Shown: piece after piece, positions 1 to 8,451 of the stretch | Layout: each line of letters starts with the position of its first letter | How positions within the stretch are numbered: the first letter of the stretch is position 1 | NCBI GenBank assembly: GCA_041581635.1 | Contig: JBFICW010000017.1 | Location: 1 to 53,814, forward strand | Direction of reading: 5' to 3' | DNA length: 53,814 nucleotides | DNA from: Porticoccus sp041581635 | GTDB taxonomy: Bacteria; Pseudomonadota; Gammaproteobacteria; Pseudomonadales; Porticoccaceae | Notes under the pieces: generated by a model | The model's database searches: none | What the model saw: only the letters and a program-made list of their open reading frames with translations | What the model was told of the DNA's origin: nothing | Program-made: the position numbers and the translations under genes

Positions 1-1716
1 CATCTGGTCAGGGAAATTGATGCTCTGGGTGGAGCTATGGCTTATGCCGCAGATAAGGGTGGGATTCAGTTTAGGGTTTTAAACTCTCGAAAAGGGCCTG
101 CCGTTCGAGCTACACGTGCCCAAGCAGATCGTGCTCTGTATAAGGCGGCTATCCGACAAACACTGGAAAACCAGCCAAATCTCTCAGTTTTTCAGCAGCC
201 GGTCGACGACTTAATCATCGAGAATAATCGAATAACGGGCGTGGTTACCCAAATGGGGCTGCGATTTAACGGAAAAACAGTGGTGCTGACTACCGGAACG
301 TTTCTTGGTGGAAAAATCCACATTGGTCTGGAGAATCATTCAGGTGGACGTGCGGGTGACCCACCCTCGACTAGTTTAGCTAGACGGCTGCGCGATTTGC
401 CATTTAGGGTAGATCGTCTAAAAACAGGTACGCCCCCAAGAATAGATGCCCGGAGTGTTGATTTTGAGGGGCTGCAGCCACAGTGGGGAGATAAGCCAGA
501 ACCGGTAATGTCATTTCTGGGTGAGCTGTCTCAACACCCACAGCAAATTTGTTGTTATATCACCCACACCAATAATCGAACTCACGAGATTATTCGTTCG
601 GGAATGGATCGTTCACCCATGTATACAGGGGTGATTGAGGGGGTTGGCCCCCGTTACTGCCCGTCAATCGAAGATAAGGTGGTCCGTTTTGCAGATAAAG
701 ACAACCACCAAATATTTATTGAGCCAGAGGGGCTAACAACTCATGAGTTGTACCCCAATGGAATTTCTACAAGTCTGCCGTTTGATGTGCAGATGGCGTT
801 GGTGCGTTCGATTAAGGGGTTTGAAAATGCGCATATCACTCGCCCGGGTTACGCCATTGAATATGATTATTTCAATCCGCAAGATTTAAAATATTCACTG
901 GAAACCAAATGTGTAAGTGGTTTGTTCTTTGCGGGGCAGATTAATGGGACAACGGGTTACGAAGAAGCGGGTGCTCAGGGTCTACTGGCTGGTGCCAATG
1001 CTGCGCTTCAGGTACAAGAAAAAGAGGCCTGGTGTCCCCGTCGCGATGAGGCATATCTCGGTGTTTTAGTGGATGATTTGATTACGTTGGGGACTCAGGA
1101 GCCCTATCGGATGTTCACCAGCCGTGCAGAATACCGCCTACTGCTTCGACAGGATAATGCCGATCAACGCTTGACCGAAAAAGGTCGAGAGCTGGGTTTG
1201 GTTGATGATCATCGCTGGAAAGCATTTACTGAAAAACGTGAGGCTGTTGAGCGGGGACAGCAACGCTTGAAAAGTACCTGGATCCAACCCGGAACAGATC
1301 AGGCTGCATTGGTGGAAGAAAAAACCGGATCGTCTCCAACCAGAGAATACAACCTGTATGATTTGCTTAAGCGGCCCGAACTTGGGTATGACGATATTGT
1401 TGAGCTGGAGGCTGGCAGCTCTGTGGCAGCAGATGTTGCAGAGCAGATAGAGATTGATGCGAAGTACTCTGGCTACATTGATCGTCAGCAGGATGAGATT
1501 GATAAAGTGCGTCGCCATGAAAATACCGCGATCCCTATAGATTTCGATTATCTGGGGGTTAACGGCCTGTCCAATGAGGTCAAGCAAAAATTGTCTGAGG
1601 CAAAACCAGAGACTTTAGCTCGTGCCTCAAGGATACCCGGTGTTACACCGGCTGCGATCTCCCTGTTGCTTATCTATCTAAAGAAAAAATCACTTTCAAC
1701 TAAAAAAATTGCCTGA
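1..1716 (+). CDS. mnmG: tRNA uridine-5-carboxymethylaminomethyl modification enzyme MnmG (5'-truncated)
   Basis: With MnmE this FAD protein installs the carboxymethylaminomethyl group at wobble U34 of several tRNAs. The frame is open from base 1, and the first visible residues (HLVREIDALGG) align near residue 58 of the E. coli protein, so about 57 codons, including the N-terminal dinucleotide-binding loop, lie outside the window. The remaining 571 codons are complete. Visible family motifs are the SGGRAGDPPS segment, the GPRYCPSIEDK catalytic cysteine region, the FAD-contacting GQINGTTGYEEAGAQG stretch and the C-terminal SRIPGVTPAAIS helix bundle. rsmG follows after 6 bp, so the two are co-transcribed, as is usual beside parAB near the chromosome origin. 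Confidence 0.97.
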   Translation, partial: HLVREIDALGGAMAYAADKGGIQFRVLNSRKGPAVRATRAQADRALYKAAIRQTLENQPNLSVFQQPVDDLIIENNRITGVVTQMGLRFNGKTVVLTTGTFLGGKIHIGLENHSGGRAGDPPSTSLARRLRDLPFRVDRLKTGTPPRIDARSVDFEGLQPQWGDKPEPVMSFLGELSQHPQQICCYITHTNNRTHEIIRSGMDRSPMYTGVIEGVGPRYCPSIEDKVVRFADKDNHQIFIEPEGLTTHELYPNGISTSLPFDVQMALVRSIKGFENAHITRPGYAIEYDYFNPQDLKYSLETKCVSGLFFAGQINGTTGYEEAGAQGLLAGANAALQVQEKEAWCPRRDEAYLGVLVDDLITLGTQEPYRMFTSRAEYRLLLRQDNADQRLTEKGRELGLVDDHRWKAFTEKREAVERGQQRLKSTWIQPGTDQAALVEEKTGSSPTREYNLYDLLKRPELGYDDIVELEAGSSVAADVAEQIEIDAKYSGYIDRQQDEIDKVRRHENTAIPIDFDYLGVNGLSNEVKQKLSEAKPETLARASRIPGVTPAAISLLLIYLKKKSLSTKKIA

Positions 1717-1722
1717 TAACAG

Positions 1723-2355
1723 ATGTCACGAGATTTAGAGTTAACCTTTCGAGAGGGGTTGCGTCAGTTATCATTGGTGCTATCAGATACACAGGTAAAC
1801 CAATTGCTGGATTATCTGAGTCTGCTTGAAAAATGGAATGGCGCTTACAACCTAACCTCTATACGTGAACCGGACAAAATGCTTAGGCTACACCTTCTAG
1901 ACAGCCTAAGTATTGCACCCATGATCAGTGGTGAACGAATTATAGATGTTGGGACAGGCCCCGGTTTGCCTGGAATACCCTTGGCGATTCTTTTTCCCGA
2001 TCGGCAGTTCACTCTCATGGATAGTAACGGGAAAAAAATCCGATTTCTTTTTCAAGTTCGAACGCAGTTAGGACTTGAAAATGTCGAAGAAATTCAAAGT
2101 CGAGTTGAGGCTTATCGTCCAACAAAACCCTTTGATGCCGTGACCAGCCGGGCATTTACCAGTTTGAAAGATATGGTTGAAAAATGTACCCACTTAATTG
2201 ATGAGCAGGGAAGTTTTTATGCCATGAAGGGGCAATATCCGGTGAAGGAGTTGAGTGCACTCCCAAAACACTATAATGTCGTTGCATCACATCAGCTCCA
2301 GGTGCCGGGTGTTGAGGGTGAGCGACACTTAATCGAAATTAAACTATCGAAATAG
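1723..2355 (+). CDS. rsmG: 16S rRNA (guanine527-N7)-methyltransferase RsmG
   Basis: This SAM-dependent enzyme methylates N7 of G527 in 16S rRNA; its loss gives low-level streptomycin resistance in several bacteria. The 210-residue length is normal. The SAM-binding motif DVGTGPGLPGI lies at about residues 75-85, preceded by the family segment LEKWNGAYNLTSI (about 35-47). It sits 6 bp after mnmG and 21 bp before parA, the standard gidA-gidB-parA-parB order. Nothing is unusual in the sequence. Confidence 0.96.
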   Translation: MSRDLELTFREGLRQLSLVLSDTQVNQLLDYLSLLEKWNGAYNLTSIREPDKMLRLHLLDSLSIAPMISGERIIDVGTGPGLPGIPLAILFPDRQFTLMDSNGKKIRFLFQVRTQLGLENVEEIQSRVEAYRPTKPFDAVTSRAFTSLKDMVEKCTHLIDEQGSFYAMKGQYPVKELSALPKHYNVVASHQLQVPGVEGERHLIEIKLSK

Positions 2356-2376
2356 CATCCCGTTGAGGAATCCGTA

Positions 2377-3174
2377 TTGAGCAAGATATTTGCCATTGCC
2401 AACCAAAAAGGTGGCGTGGGGAAAACGACTACCAGCGTTAATCTTGCCGCGTCTTTGGCCAGTTATGGTAAACGGGTATTGCTGGTGGATATGGACCCCC
2501 AGGGCAATGCAACGATGGGTTGTGGTGTCAATAAAAACAGTATCGAGATCACCGTGCTGGATGTGTTGGTTGGTGATGTGACCACTGAAGCTGCCGTGCA
2601 GCGTAGTGAATCGGGTGGTTTTGATGTGTTGCCAGCCAACGGTGATCTGACGGCTGCCGAGGTCGAACTGTTAAAAGTTAAAAGCAGAGAAAGTCGTCTT
2701 CGCCATGCCTTGGCCAGAGTAAAAAATGGCTACGATTATATTATTATCGATTGCCCTCCCTCGTTGAGTATGTTGACGCTAAACTCGTTGGTCGCCTGCG
2801 ATGGTGTGATTGTTCCAATGCAGTGCGAGTACTACGCTTTGGAAGGCTTGTCCGCACTGCACAACACCATCAAAAAAATTAGTCAGTTCCTCAATCCTAA
2901 ATTACGTTTAGAGGGAATACTTCGCACCATGTATGACCCGCGGAACAGTCTTACAAATGAAGTAACCGCTCAATTGCGCAATCATTTCGGTGATAAGGTG
3001 TACCGCATAGCCATTCCAAGAAATGTACGCCTGGCGGAGGCTCCCAGTTATGGCCAGCCAGCATTGGCTTACGATAAGAACTCAAAAGGTGCTCTGGCTT
3101 ACCTGGGGTTGGCGGGCGAAATTATTCGCCGATCAAAGGTGGCGGTTAAGACTCCGGTAGAAACGACAGGTTAA
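2377..3174 (+). CDS. parA: Chromosome-partitioning ATPase ParA (Soj)
   Basis: ParA is a deviant-Walker ATPase that, with ParB bound at parS, moves newly replicated origins apart. The deviant Walker A motif KGGVGKTT is at residues 11-18 and the Walker B region IIIDCPPS at about residue 121. The start is a TTG codon; translation from it gives the canonical MSKIFAIANQKGG beginning, with GAGGA about 8 bases upstream. Length (265 residues) is typical of chromosomal ParA, which lacks the long N-terminal DNA-binding extension of plasmid type Ia proteins. parB begins 3 bp downstream. Confidence 0.96.
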   Translation: MSKIFAIANQKGGVGKTTTSVNLAASLASYGKRVLLVDMDPQGNATMGCGVNKNSIEITVLDVLVGDVTTEAAVQRSESGGFDVLPANGDLTAAEVELLKVKSRESRLRHALARVKNGYDYIIIDCPPSLSMLTLNSLVACDGVIVPMQCEYYALEGLSALHNTIKKISQFLNPKLRLEGILRTMYDPRNSLTNEVTAQLRNHFGDKVYRIAIPRNVRLAEAPSYGQPALAYDKNSKGALAYLGLAGEIIRRSKVAVKTPVETTG

Positions 3175-3177
3175 GAA

Positions 3178-4053
3178 ATGGTGAAAAGAAAGGGGTTAGG
3201 TCGCGGTCTTGATGCATTGTTGGGTATGGGTGAAGACGAGAACCGGACAGAAGACAGCGATACCGTTCAGCAGGGAACACTAAAAGAGCTACCGGTAGAG
3301 TTTATGTGTCGGGGTAAATACCAGCCGCGCAGAGATATGCACCCGGAAGCACTGGAAGATCTTGCCAGCTCAATTCGAGCTCAGGGTGTGATGCAGCCCA
3401 TCATCGTCAGGCCAACAGGTATTGACAGCTATGAGATTATTGCAGGAGAAAGACGGTGGCGGGCAGCGCAGCAGGCGGGCCTGGATTCTATTCCTGCATT
3501 GATTCGTGATGTTACCGATGAAGCTGCCGTGGCTATGGCGCTGATTGAAAATATTCAGCGTGAAGATCTTAATGCCATTGAAGAGTCTCAGGCTTTAGTT
3601 CGCTTACAACAAGAGTTTGGCCTAACTCAACAGCAGGTAGCAGAGGCTGTGGGTAAATCACGCAGCACGGTAACAAACCTGATGCGGTTAATGAGTCTAG
3701 AGCAAGAAATACAAAAATTTTTAGAGCACGGTGATCTTGAAATGGGCCATGCTAGGGCTTTGTTGGGCCTCGAGGGTGGGGCTCAAATAGAAACTGCAAG
3801 AACCATTGTTGCAAAAGGTATGACGGTGCGACAGACCGAGGCTCTGGTGAGAAGAGTGCTTCAACAAGAACAAAGACATGAAAATGAACCGGCAAAAAAA
3901 ATAGATCCTGACACCAAGCGTTTGCAAGATGACCTGTCAGATCAGGTTGGAGTGCCGGTGCTGATTCAGCACAACGCCAAGGGAAAGGGAAAGCTGGTAC
4001 TTAAATACAATAGCCTGGATGAGCTTGACGGAATACTGAAACATATAAAGTAA
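3178..4053 (+). CDS. parB: Chromosome-partitioning protein ParB (Spo0J)
   Basis: ParB binds parS sites and, as a CTP-dependent clamp, spreads on DNA to load ParA and SMC. The N-terminal GRGLDALLG tag that contacts ParA is at residues 8-16. The ParB/Srx CTPase domain contains the GERRWRAAQQAGL box near residues 98-110, and an HTH follows (QQQVAEAVGKSRSTVTNLMRLM, about 150-170). The C-terminal dimerisation segment is present, giving 291 residues as expected. No clear consensus parS was found in the window, so the sites probably lie outside it. Confidence 0.96.
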   Translation: MVKRKGLGRGLDALLGMGEDENRTEDSDTVQQGTLKELPVEFMCRGKYQPRRDMHPEALEDLASSIRAQGVMQPIIVRPTGIDSYEIIAGERRWRAAQQAGLDSIPALIRDVTDEAAVAMALIENIQREDLNAIEESQALVRLQQEFGLTQQQVAEAVGKSRSTVTNLMRLMSLEQEIQKFLEHGDLEMGHARALLGLEGGAQIETARTIVAKGMTVRQTEALVRRVLQQEQRHENEPAKKIDPDTKRLQDDLSDQVGVPVLIQHNAKGKGKLVLKYNSLDELDGILKHIK

Positions 4054-4130
4054 TAGTGGGCTATAAGTCTGATAAATTATCGTTATATGTAATTTATCTG
4101 TTTTATACAGCAACTTACTTTAAAGATTTG

Positions 4131-4159
4131 TTGAAAGTGCCCGAGGGACTACCTATAAT
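4131..4159 (+). promoter_or_regulatory. Sigma-70 promoter of the atp operon
   Basis: TTGAAA (4131-4136) and a perfect TATAAT (4154-4159) are separated by exactly 17 bp. It lies in the 171-bp gap between parB and atpI, with the predicted start of transcription near 4166, about 60 bases before atpI. The -10 and spacing match the housekeeping consensus fully and the -35 matches 5 of 6, consistent with a highly expressed operon. Confidence 0.8.
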
Positions 4160-4224
4160 TGCCGGCCGTTTGAGTGAGCACATTTTGCTGGCTTAAACAT
4201 AAAGTGCGGAAAGGGGGGTAGCAA

Positions 4225-4602
4225 ATGAAGGCTACCATAAAGGCTCCTCCGGTTGGTCGGATAGCAATAACACAGATCATCATTTTGTTGATCGCCGTAG
4301 TTGCTCTATCACCGGTAGATGTAACCGCAGCCTACTCCATGCTGATTGGCGGGTTGATACAAATAGGTCCTCATGCCTATTTCACTCGACTGGCATTTCG
4401 GTATACAGGAGCAAGGCAGGCCCCAGAAATACTTCGCGCCATACAAAAAGGGGAAGCGGGCAAGTTATTGCTCACTGTGGTGATGTTTGCATTGGTCTTT
4501 AGTTTTGTTAAGCCAATCTATTTGCCCGGACTGTTTCTTAGTTATGGCGTTATGATAATTGTGCAGTGGTTTTGTGCCGCGAAAGTGGTAAATCACAAAT
4601 AA
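4225..4602 (+). CDS. atpI: ATP synthase subunit I (AtpI)
   Basis: AtpI is a small membrane protein encoded first in many atp operons. It assists c-ring assembly and is not a structural subunit of the finished enzyme. This 125-residue product has four hydrophobic segments (about 14-32, 38-52, 75-95 and 98-118) and ends in a basic tail, as in the UncI family. A strong purine-rich ribosome site (GGAAAGGGGGG) lies just upstream of the ATG. Sequence conservation in this family is low, so the call rests on topology, size and position before atpB. Confidence 0.9.
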   Translation: MKATIKAPPVGRIAITQIIILLIAVVALSPVDVTAAYSMLIGGLIQIGPHAYFTRLAFRYTGARQAPEILRAIQKGEAGKLLLTVVMFALVFSFVKPIYLPGLFLSYGVMIIVQWFCAAKVVNHK

Positions 4603-4632
4603 TTTTGACCTTGCTGGTTTGAGAGAAAAAGA

Positions 4633-5493
4633 ATGGCGGGCGACACCCAACAAACGGGCTCCGAATACATACAACACCATTTAACCAATCTAACATTTGG
4701 TCATACAGACCATGGTTGGGGGTTTGCGCATAACGCCCAAGAGGCAGCGGAAATGGGTTTTATGGCTGTAAACGTGGACAGTCTTGGCTGGTCCATTGGT
4801 CTTGGTCTTGTTTTTTCCCTATTGTTTCGCTGGGCAGCAAAGCGCGCTACTTCTGGTGTACCGGTGGGCTTTCAAAACTTTGTTGAGATGATGGTTGAAT
4901 TTGTCGATGGGACTGTGAAAGACAGCTTCCATGGTCGCAACCCCTGGATCGCCCCAATGGCTTTGACAATCTTTGTCTGGGTGTTCCTGATGAATCTGAT
5001 GGACCTGATACCGGTGGATGTTGTCCCATGGTTGATGGGACTCGGTGGTGTTCATTTCCAGAAAATCGTACCCTCAACAGACCCGAATATTACCTTGGGT
5101 ATGGCGTTAGCCGTGTTTGGTATGATCATTTATTACAGCATAAAGGTAAAAGGTGTGGGTGGTTTTGTTGGTGAGCTGACCCTGCAGCCCTTTGGTGCTA
5201 AGAACCCTGTAATTCAAGCCTTTTTTGTTCCGATTAACCTGGCACTTGAGTTGGTTGGCCTGTTGGCTAAGCCCTTCTCTCTTGGTCTGCGGCTTTTCGG
5301 TAACATGTATGCGGGAGAAATGATCTTTATCTTGATTGCCATGATGTATGGCGCGGGATGGATTTTAGGTGCTTTTGGTGGTGCATTACAGTTGGGTTGG
5401 GCAATATTCCATATCCTGATTATTACGCTGCAGGCATTTATTTTTATGGTGTTGACTGTCGTGTACCTGAGTATGGCGCACGAAGATCACTAA
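4633..5493 (+). CDS. atpB: F1Fo ATP synthase subunit a
   Basis: Subunit a forms the two proton half-channels beside the c-ring. The hallmark transmembrane helix GLRLFGNMYAGE is at about residues 219-230; its arginine is the essential residue that interacts with the c-ring carboxylate. The 286-residue length and the extended N-terminal periplasmic segment rich in His and Gln are typical of gammaproteobacteria. The last helix (HILIITLQAFIFMVLTVVYLSMAHE) also matches the family. It is 30 bp after atpI and 48 bp before atpE. Confidence 0.97.
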   Translation: MAGDTQQTGSEYIQHHLTNLTFGHTDHGWGFAHNAQEAAEMGFMAVNVDSLGWSIGLGLVFSLLFRWAAKRATSGVPVGFQNFVEMMVEFVDGTVKDSFHGRNPWIAPMALTIFVWVFLMNLMDLIPVDVVPWLMGLGGVHFQKIVPSTDPNITLGMALAVFGMIIYYSIKVKGVGGFVGELTLQPFGAKNPVIQAFFVPINLALELVGLLAKPFSLGLRLFGNMYAGEMIFILIAMMYGAGWILGAFGGALQLGWAIFHILIITLQAFIFMVLTVVYLSMAHEDH

Positions 5494-5541
5494 ATTATTT
5501 TTTAAACTTTACTACTTACTTTAAGTTATTAGGAGAAGAAA

Positions 5542-5772
5542 ATGGAACTCATCTTGGTTGCAGCTGCAATTATGGTTGGTTTTGGTGCGCTGGGCGCCGC
5601 TGTTGGTATGGGCCTGCTAGGTGGCAAGCTGCTGGAAGGCACTGCCCGTCAACCAGAACTTGGACCAATGCTACAAGGTAAAATGTTCCTTTTGGCTGGT
5701 TTGATTGATGCGATCCCAATGATCGGTGTTGGTATCGGCATGTACCTGATCTTTGCGGTATACGCCGGTTAA
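5542..5772 (+). CDS. atpE: F1Fo ATP synthase subunit c
   Basis: This 76-residue proteolipid forms the rotating c-ring. Two transmembrane helices flank the polar loop ARQPEL (about 35-40). The ion-binding carboxylate is D56 in LIDAIPM, and the glutamine/serine ligands of sodium-dependent rings are not seen, so proton coupling is expected. A consensus ribosome site (AGGAGAAG) precedes the ATG, in line with the high number of c subunits per complex. Confidence 0.97.
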   Translation: MELILVAAAIMVGFGALGAAVGMGLLGGKLLEGTARQPELGPMLQGKMFLLAGLIDAIPMIGVGIGMYLIFAVYAG

Positions 5773-5820
5773 TAACGACAACCCCATTCTTTTATCTAAC
5801 TCCAAGAAAGAGGTGTTGGC

Positions 5821-6291
5821 GTGAATATTAACCTGACCCTGATCGGACAGCTGATTTCTTTTCTGTTCTTTATCTGGTTCTGCAAAAAATTTGTATGGAC
5901 TGCCATCATTACTTCGATGGAAGAACGGCAGAAAAAGATTGCCGATGGTTTAGATGCCGCAGACAGAGCTTCCCGTGACCTAGAACTAGCGCAAGAAAAG
6001 GCGGTAGAGCGGCTTACGGAAGCGAAGCAAGAAGCATCAGCAATTATTGAGCAGGCGAACAAGCGTGCAAACCAGATTGTTGACGAAGCTAAAGAGCAAG
6101 CCAGAACTGAGGGCGATCGCCTGAAAGTGGCTGCTCAGGCAGAAATCGAGCAGGAAACGAACCGTGCCAAAGAAGAGTTGCGTAATAGTGTAGCGACTCT
6201 TGCTCTAGCTGGCGCAGAGAAGATCCTGAAAGCAAACATCAATGAAAGTGCAAATCGCGCTTTGGTTGATGATCTGGCAGCACAGCTGTAA
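5821..6291 (+). CDS. atpF: F1Fo ATP synthase subunit b
   Basis: Subunit b is the dimeric peripheral stalk that holds F1 to subunit a. The 156-residue product has one N-terminal membrane helix (about residues 5-25) followed by a long charged, heptad-like helix rich in Ala, Glu, Lys and Gln to the C-terminus. The start is GTG, giving the usual MNINLTLIGQ beginning. The gene is 12 bp before atpH. Confidence 0.96.
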   Translation: MNINLTLIGQLISFLFFIWFCKKFVWTAIITSMEERQKKIADGLDAADRASRDLELAQEKAVERLTEAKQEASAIIEQANKRANQIVDEAKEQARTEGDRLKVAAQAEIEQETNRAKEELRNSVATLALAGAEKILKANINESANRALVDDLAAQL

Positions 6292-6303
6292 CCGAGGTTT
6301 AAC

Positions 6304-6840
6304 ATGGCGGAATTGAGCACTCTGGCTCGGCCTTATGCGAAAGCAGCATTTCAATATGCTGCCGATGCTAGCGATTTGCAGGGTTGGGCCGACAGCCTAG
6401 CCCTTGTTGCGGCCGTAGCACAGCAGGATGCAGTAGTAAAACTGCTGAGTTCACCCAGTTACACAGCAGCTCAGCAGGCAGAAAAAACTATTGAGGTTTG
6501 TGGTGACGCCATAAATGACAAGGTCCGCGGATTTGTGCAGGTCTTGGCAGAAAATCGTCGTCTGCAACTACTGCCACAGATATATCAGCAGTTCGAGGCA
6601 CTAAAGGCCAATCGCGAAAAAACCATTGAGGTTGATGTAGTGGCGGCCGTTGAGATTAGTGCAGAACAACAAAACAAGCTGGCAAGTGCGCTCAGCGCGA
6701 AACTTGAACGTGAAGTTACCATGCAGGTGTCAGTCGATGACAGCCTAATTGGGGGCGCTATCGTTCGAGCTGGAGATACCGTTATAGACGGCTCTATTCG
6801 CGGGCGATTGGCAAAACTCGCCGAAGCATTAAATTCCTAG
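6304..6840 (+). CDS. atpH: F1Fo ATP synthase subunit delta
   Basis: Delta caps the F1 head and joins it to the b-subunit stalk. The 178-residue length and the N-terminal ARPYAKAAFQYA segment, a strong marker of the OSCP/delta family, are both normal. The C-terminal portion carries the conserved SLIGGAIVRAGDTVIDGSIRGRL stretch (about 147-169, overlapping fragments). It lies between atpF and atpA with gaps of 12 and 18 bp. Confidence 0.96.
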   Translation: MAELSTLARPYAKAAFQYAADASDLQGWADSLALVAAVAQQDAVVKLLSSPSYTAAQQAEKTIEVCGDAINDKVRGFVQVLAENRRLQLLPQIYQQFEALKANREKTIEVDVVAAVEISAEQQNKLASALSAKLEREVTMQVSVDDSLIGGAIVRAGDTVIDGSIRGRLAKLAEALNS

Positions 6841-6858
6841 GATTGAGGACCAGAGCAA

Positions 6859-8403
6859 ATGCAGCAACTGAATCCATCCGAAATCAGTGAAATCATCAAG
6901 CAGCGTATTGATAGCCTTGAGGTTTCATCTGAAGCGCAGAACGAAGGCACTATCGTATCCGTGTCAGACGGTATCATTCGCATTCACGGCCTAGCCGATG
7001 TGATGTACGGCGAAATGATCGAGTTTGATGGCGGCGTTTACGGTATGGCCCTTAACTTGGAACGCGACTCCGTCGGTGCGGTAATCCTCGGTGATTATCA
7101 ATCTCTGGCAGAAGGCCAGAAAGCACGTTGTACCGGTCGCATTCTTGAAGTGCCAGTAGGCCCTGAACTAGAAGGACGAGTCGTTGACGCATTGGGTAAC
7201 CCCATTGATGGCAAGGGCCCGATCAACGCGAAGGAAACCGATGCAATTGAAAAAGTTGCTCCAGGTGTAATCGCACGTCAGTCTGTTGATCAGCCAGTGC
7301 AAATTGGTTTGAAAGCAATTGATGCTATGGTACCAATCGGCCGTGGTCAGCGTGAGCTAATTATTGGTGACCGTCAGATTGGCAAAACAGCCATTGCTGT
7401 TGATGCGATCATCAATCAGAAAGATTCTGGCATTAAATGTATTTATGTAGCGGTAGGCCAAAAAGCTTCTTCTATCGCTGCCGTAGTGCGAAAACTCGAA
7501 GAGCACGGCGCAATGGATCATACCATTGTTGTTGCTGCGACGGCTTCTGACCCTGCAGCTATGCAGTTCTTGGCACCATTTGGTGGCTGTTCCATGGGTG
7601 AGTACTACCGTGACCGTGGTCAAGATGCATTGATTATTTATGATGATTTGACTAAGCAGGCTTGGGCCTATCGACAAATTTCGTTGTTGTTGCGTCGTCC
7701 ACCAGGTCGTGAAGCTTACCCCGGTGACGTATTCTACTTGCACTCCCGCTTGCTAGAACGGGCCGCACGTGTAAATGCTGACTACGTTGAAAAATTTACC
7801 AACGGTGAAGTCAAAGGCCAAACTGGTTCCCTGACAGCATTACCTGTTATTGAAACTCAGGCTGGTGACGTATCTGCATTCGTACCTACTAACGTGATTT
7901 CTATCACTGATGGCCAGATTTTCCTCGAGGCCGATATGTTTAACGCAGGTGTTCGTCCAGCGATGAACGCCGGTGTTTCAGTATCTCGAGTTGGTGGTGC
8001 AGCACAGACCAAGATTGTTAAAAAGCTGTCCGGTGGTATTCGTACCGCACTGGCGCAATACCGCGAGTTGGCGGCATTCTCTCAGTTTGCATCTGATCTC
8101 GATGATGCAACCAAGGCCCAGTTGGACCATGGTGAGCGTGTTACTGAGCTGATGAAGCAAAAGCAATATGCACCACAAAGTGTTGCTGAAATGGCTCTAA
8201 CGATTTACGCCGCTGATAACGGTTACCTCAAAGAAGTTGCCGTTAATAAGATTGGTGACTTTGAAGCGGCTCTGCTTTCTTATATGAAGGCTGAGCATGG
8301 TGATTTGTTAAATCAGGTTAACCAAAGTGGTGACTGGAACGACGACATTGAAGCCAGTTACAAGGCGGCGCTGGAAAAATTTGTCAGCACCCAAACTTGG
8401 TAA
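6859..8403 (+). CDS. atpA: F1 ATP synthase subunit alpha
   Basis: Alpha carries the non-catalytic nucleotide sites of the alpha3-beta3 head. The P-loop GDRQIGKTA lies near residues 170-178, and the segment PAMNAGVSVSRVGGAAQ matches the family signature. At 514 residues it is one longer than E. coli alpha and appears full length. A perfect inverted repeat separates this gene from atpG. Confidence 0.98.
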   Translation: MQQLNPSEISEIIKQRIDSLEVSSEAQNEGTIVSVSDGIIRIHGLADVMYGEMIEFDGGVYGMALNLERDSVGAVILGDYQSLAEGQKARCTGRILEVPVGPELEGRVVDALGNPIDGKGPINAKETDAIEKVAPGVIARQSVDQPVQIGLKAIDAMVPIGRGQRELIIGDRQIGKTAIAVDAIINQKDSGIKCIYVAVGQKASSIAAVVRKLEEHGAMDHTIVVAATASDPAAMQFLAPFGGCSMGEYYRDRGQDALIIYDDLTKQAWAYRQISLLLRRPPGREAYPGDVFYLHSRLLERAARVNADYVEKFTNGEVKGQTGSLTALPVIETQAGDVSAFVPTNVISITDGQIFLEADMFNAGVRPAMNAGVSVSRVGGAAQTKIVKKLSGGIRTALAQYRELAAFSQFASDLDDATKAQLDHGERVTELMKQKQYAPQSVAEMALTIYAADNGYLKEVAVNKIGDFEAALLSYMKAEHGDLLNQVNQSGDWNDDIEASYKAALEKFVSTQTW

Positions 8404-8410
8404 TTTCTGA

Positions 8411-8436
8411 TAAGAGCAGACAGTTGTCTGCTCTTA
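8411..8436 (+). repeat. Intercistronic inverted repeat between atpA and atpG
   Basis: An 11-bp perfect stem (8411-8421 pairing with 8426-8436) with an AGTT loop begins 8 bases after the atpA stop codon. It is not followed by a T tract, so it is not a conventional terminator. The atpG start codon is 15 bases beyond it. In RNA it could protect the 3' end of upstream message or affect access to the atpG start. Confidence 0.75.
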
Positions 8437-8451
8437 GTTGAAGGCATAATT

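Noticed and set aside
4098..4110. CTGT...ACAG palindrome upstream of the atp promoter
   Set aside because: It looks like a LexA box, but the spacer is 5 bases where LexA needs 8, and atp genes are not SOS-regulated.
7357..7743. Long open frame antisense to atpA
   Set aside because: It mirrors a highly conserved coding gene, has no recognisable motif, and composition follows the sense frame; the same applies to other antisense frames such as those within glmU, coxA and hemF.
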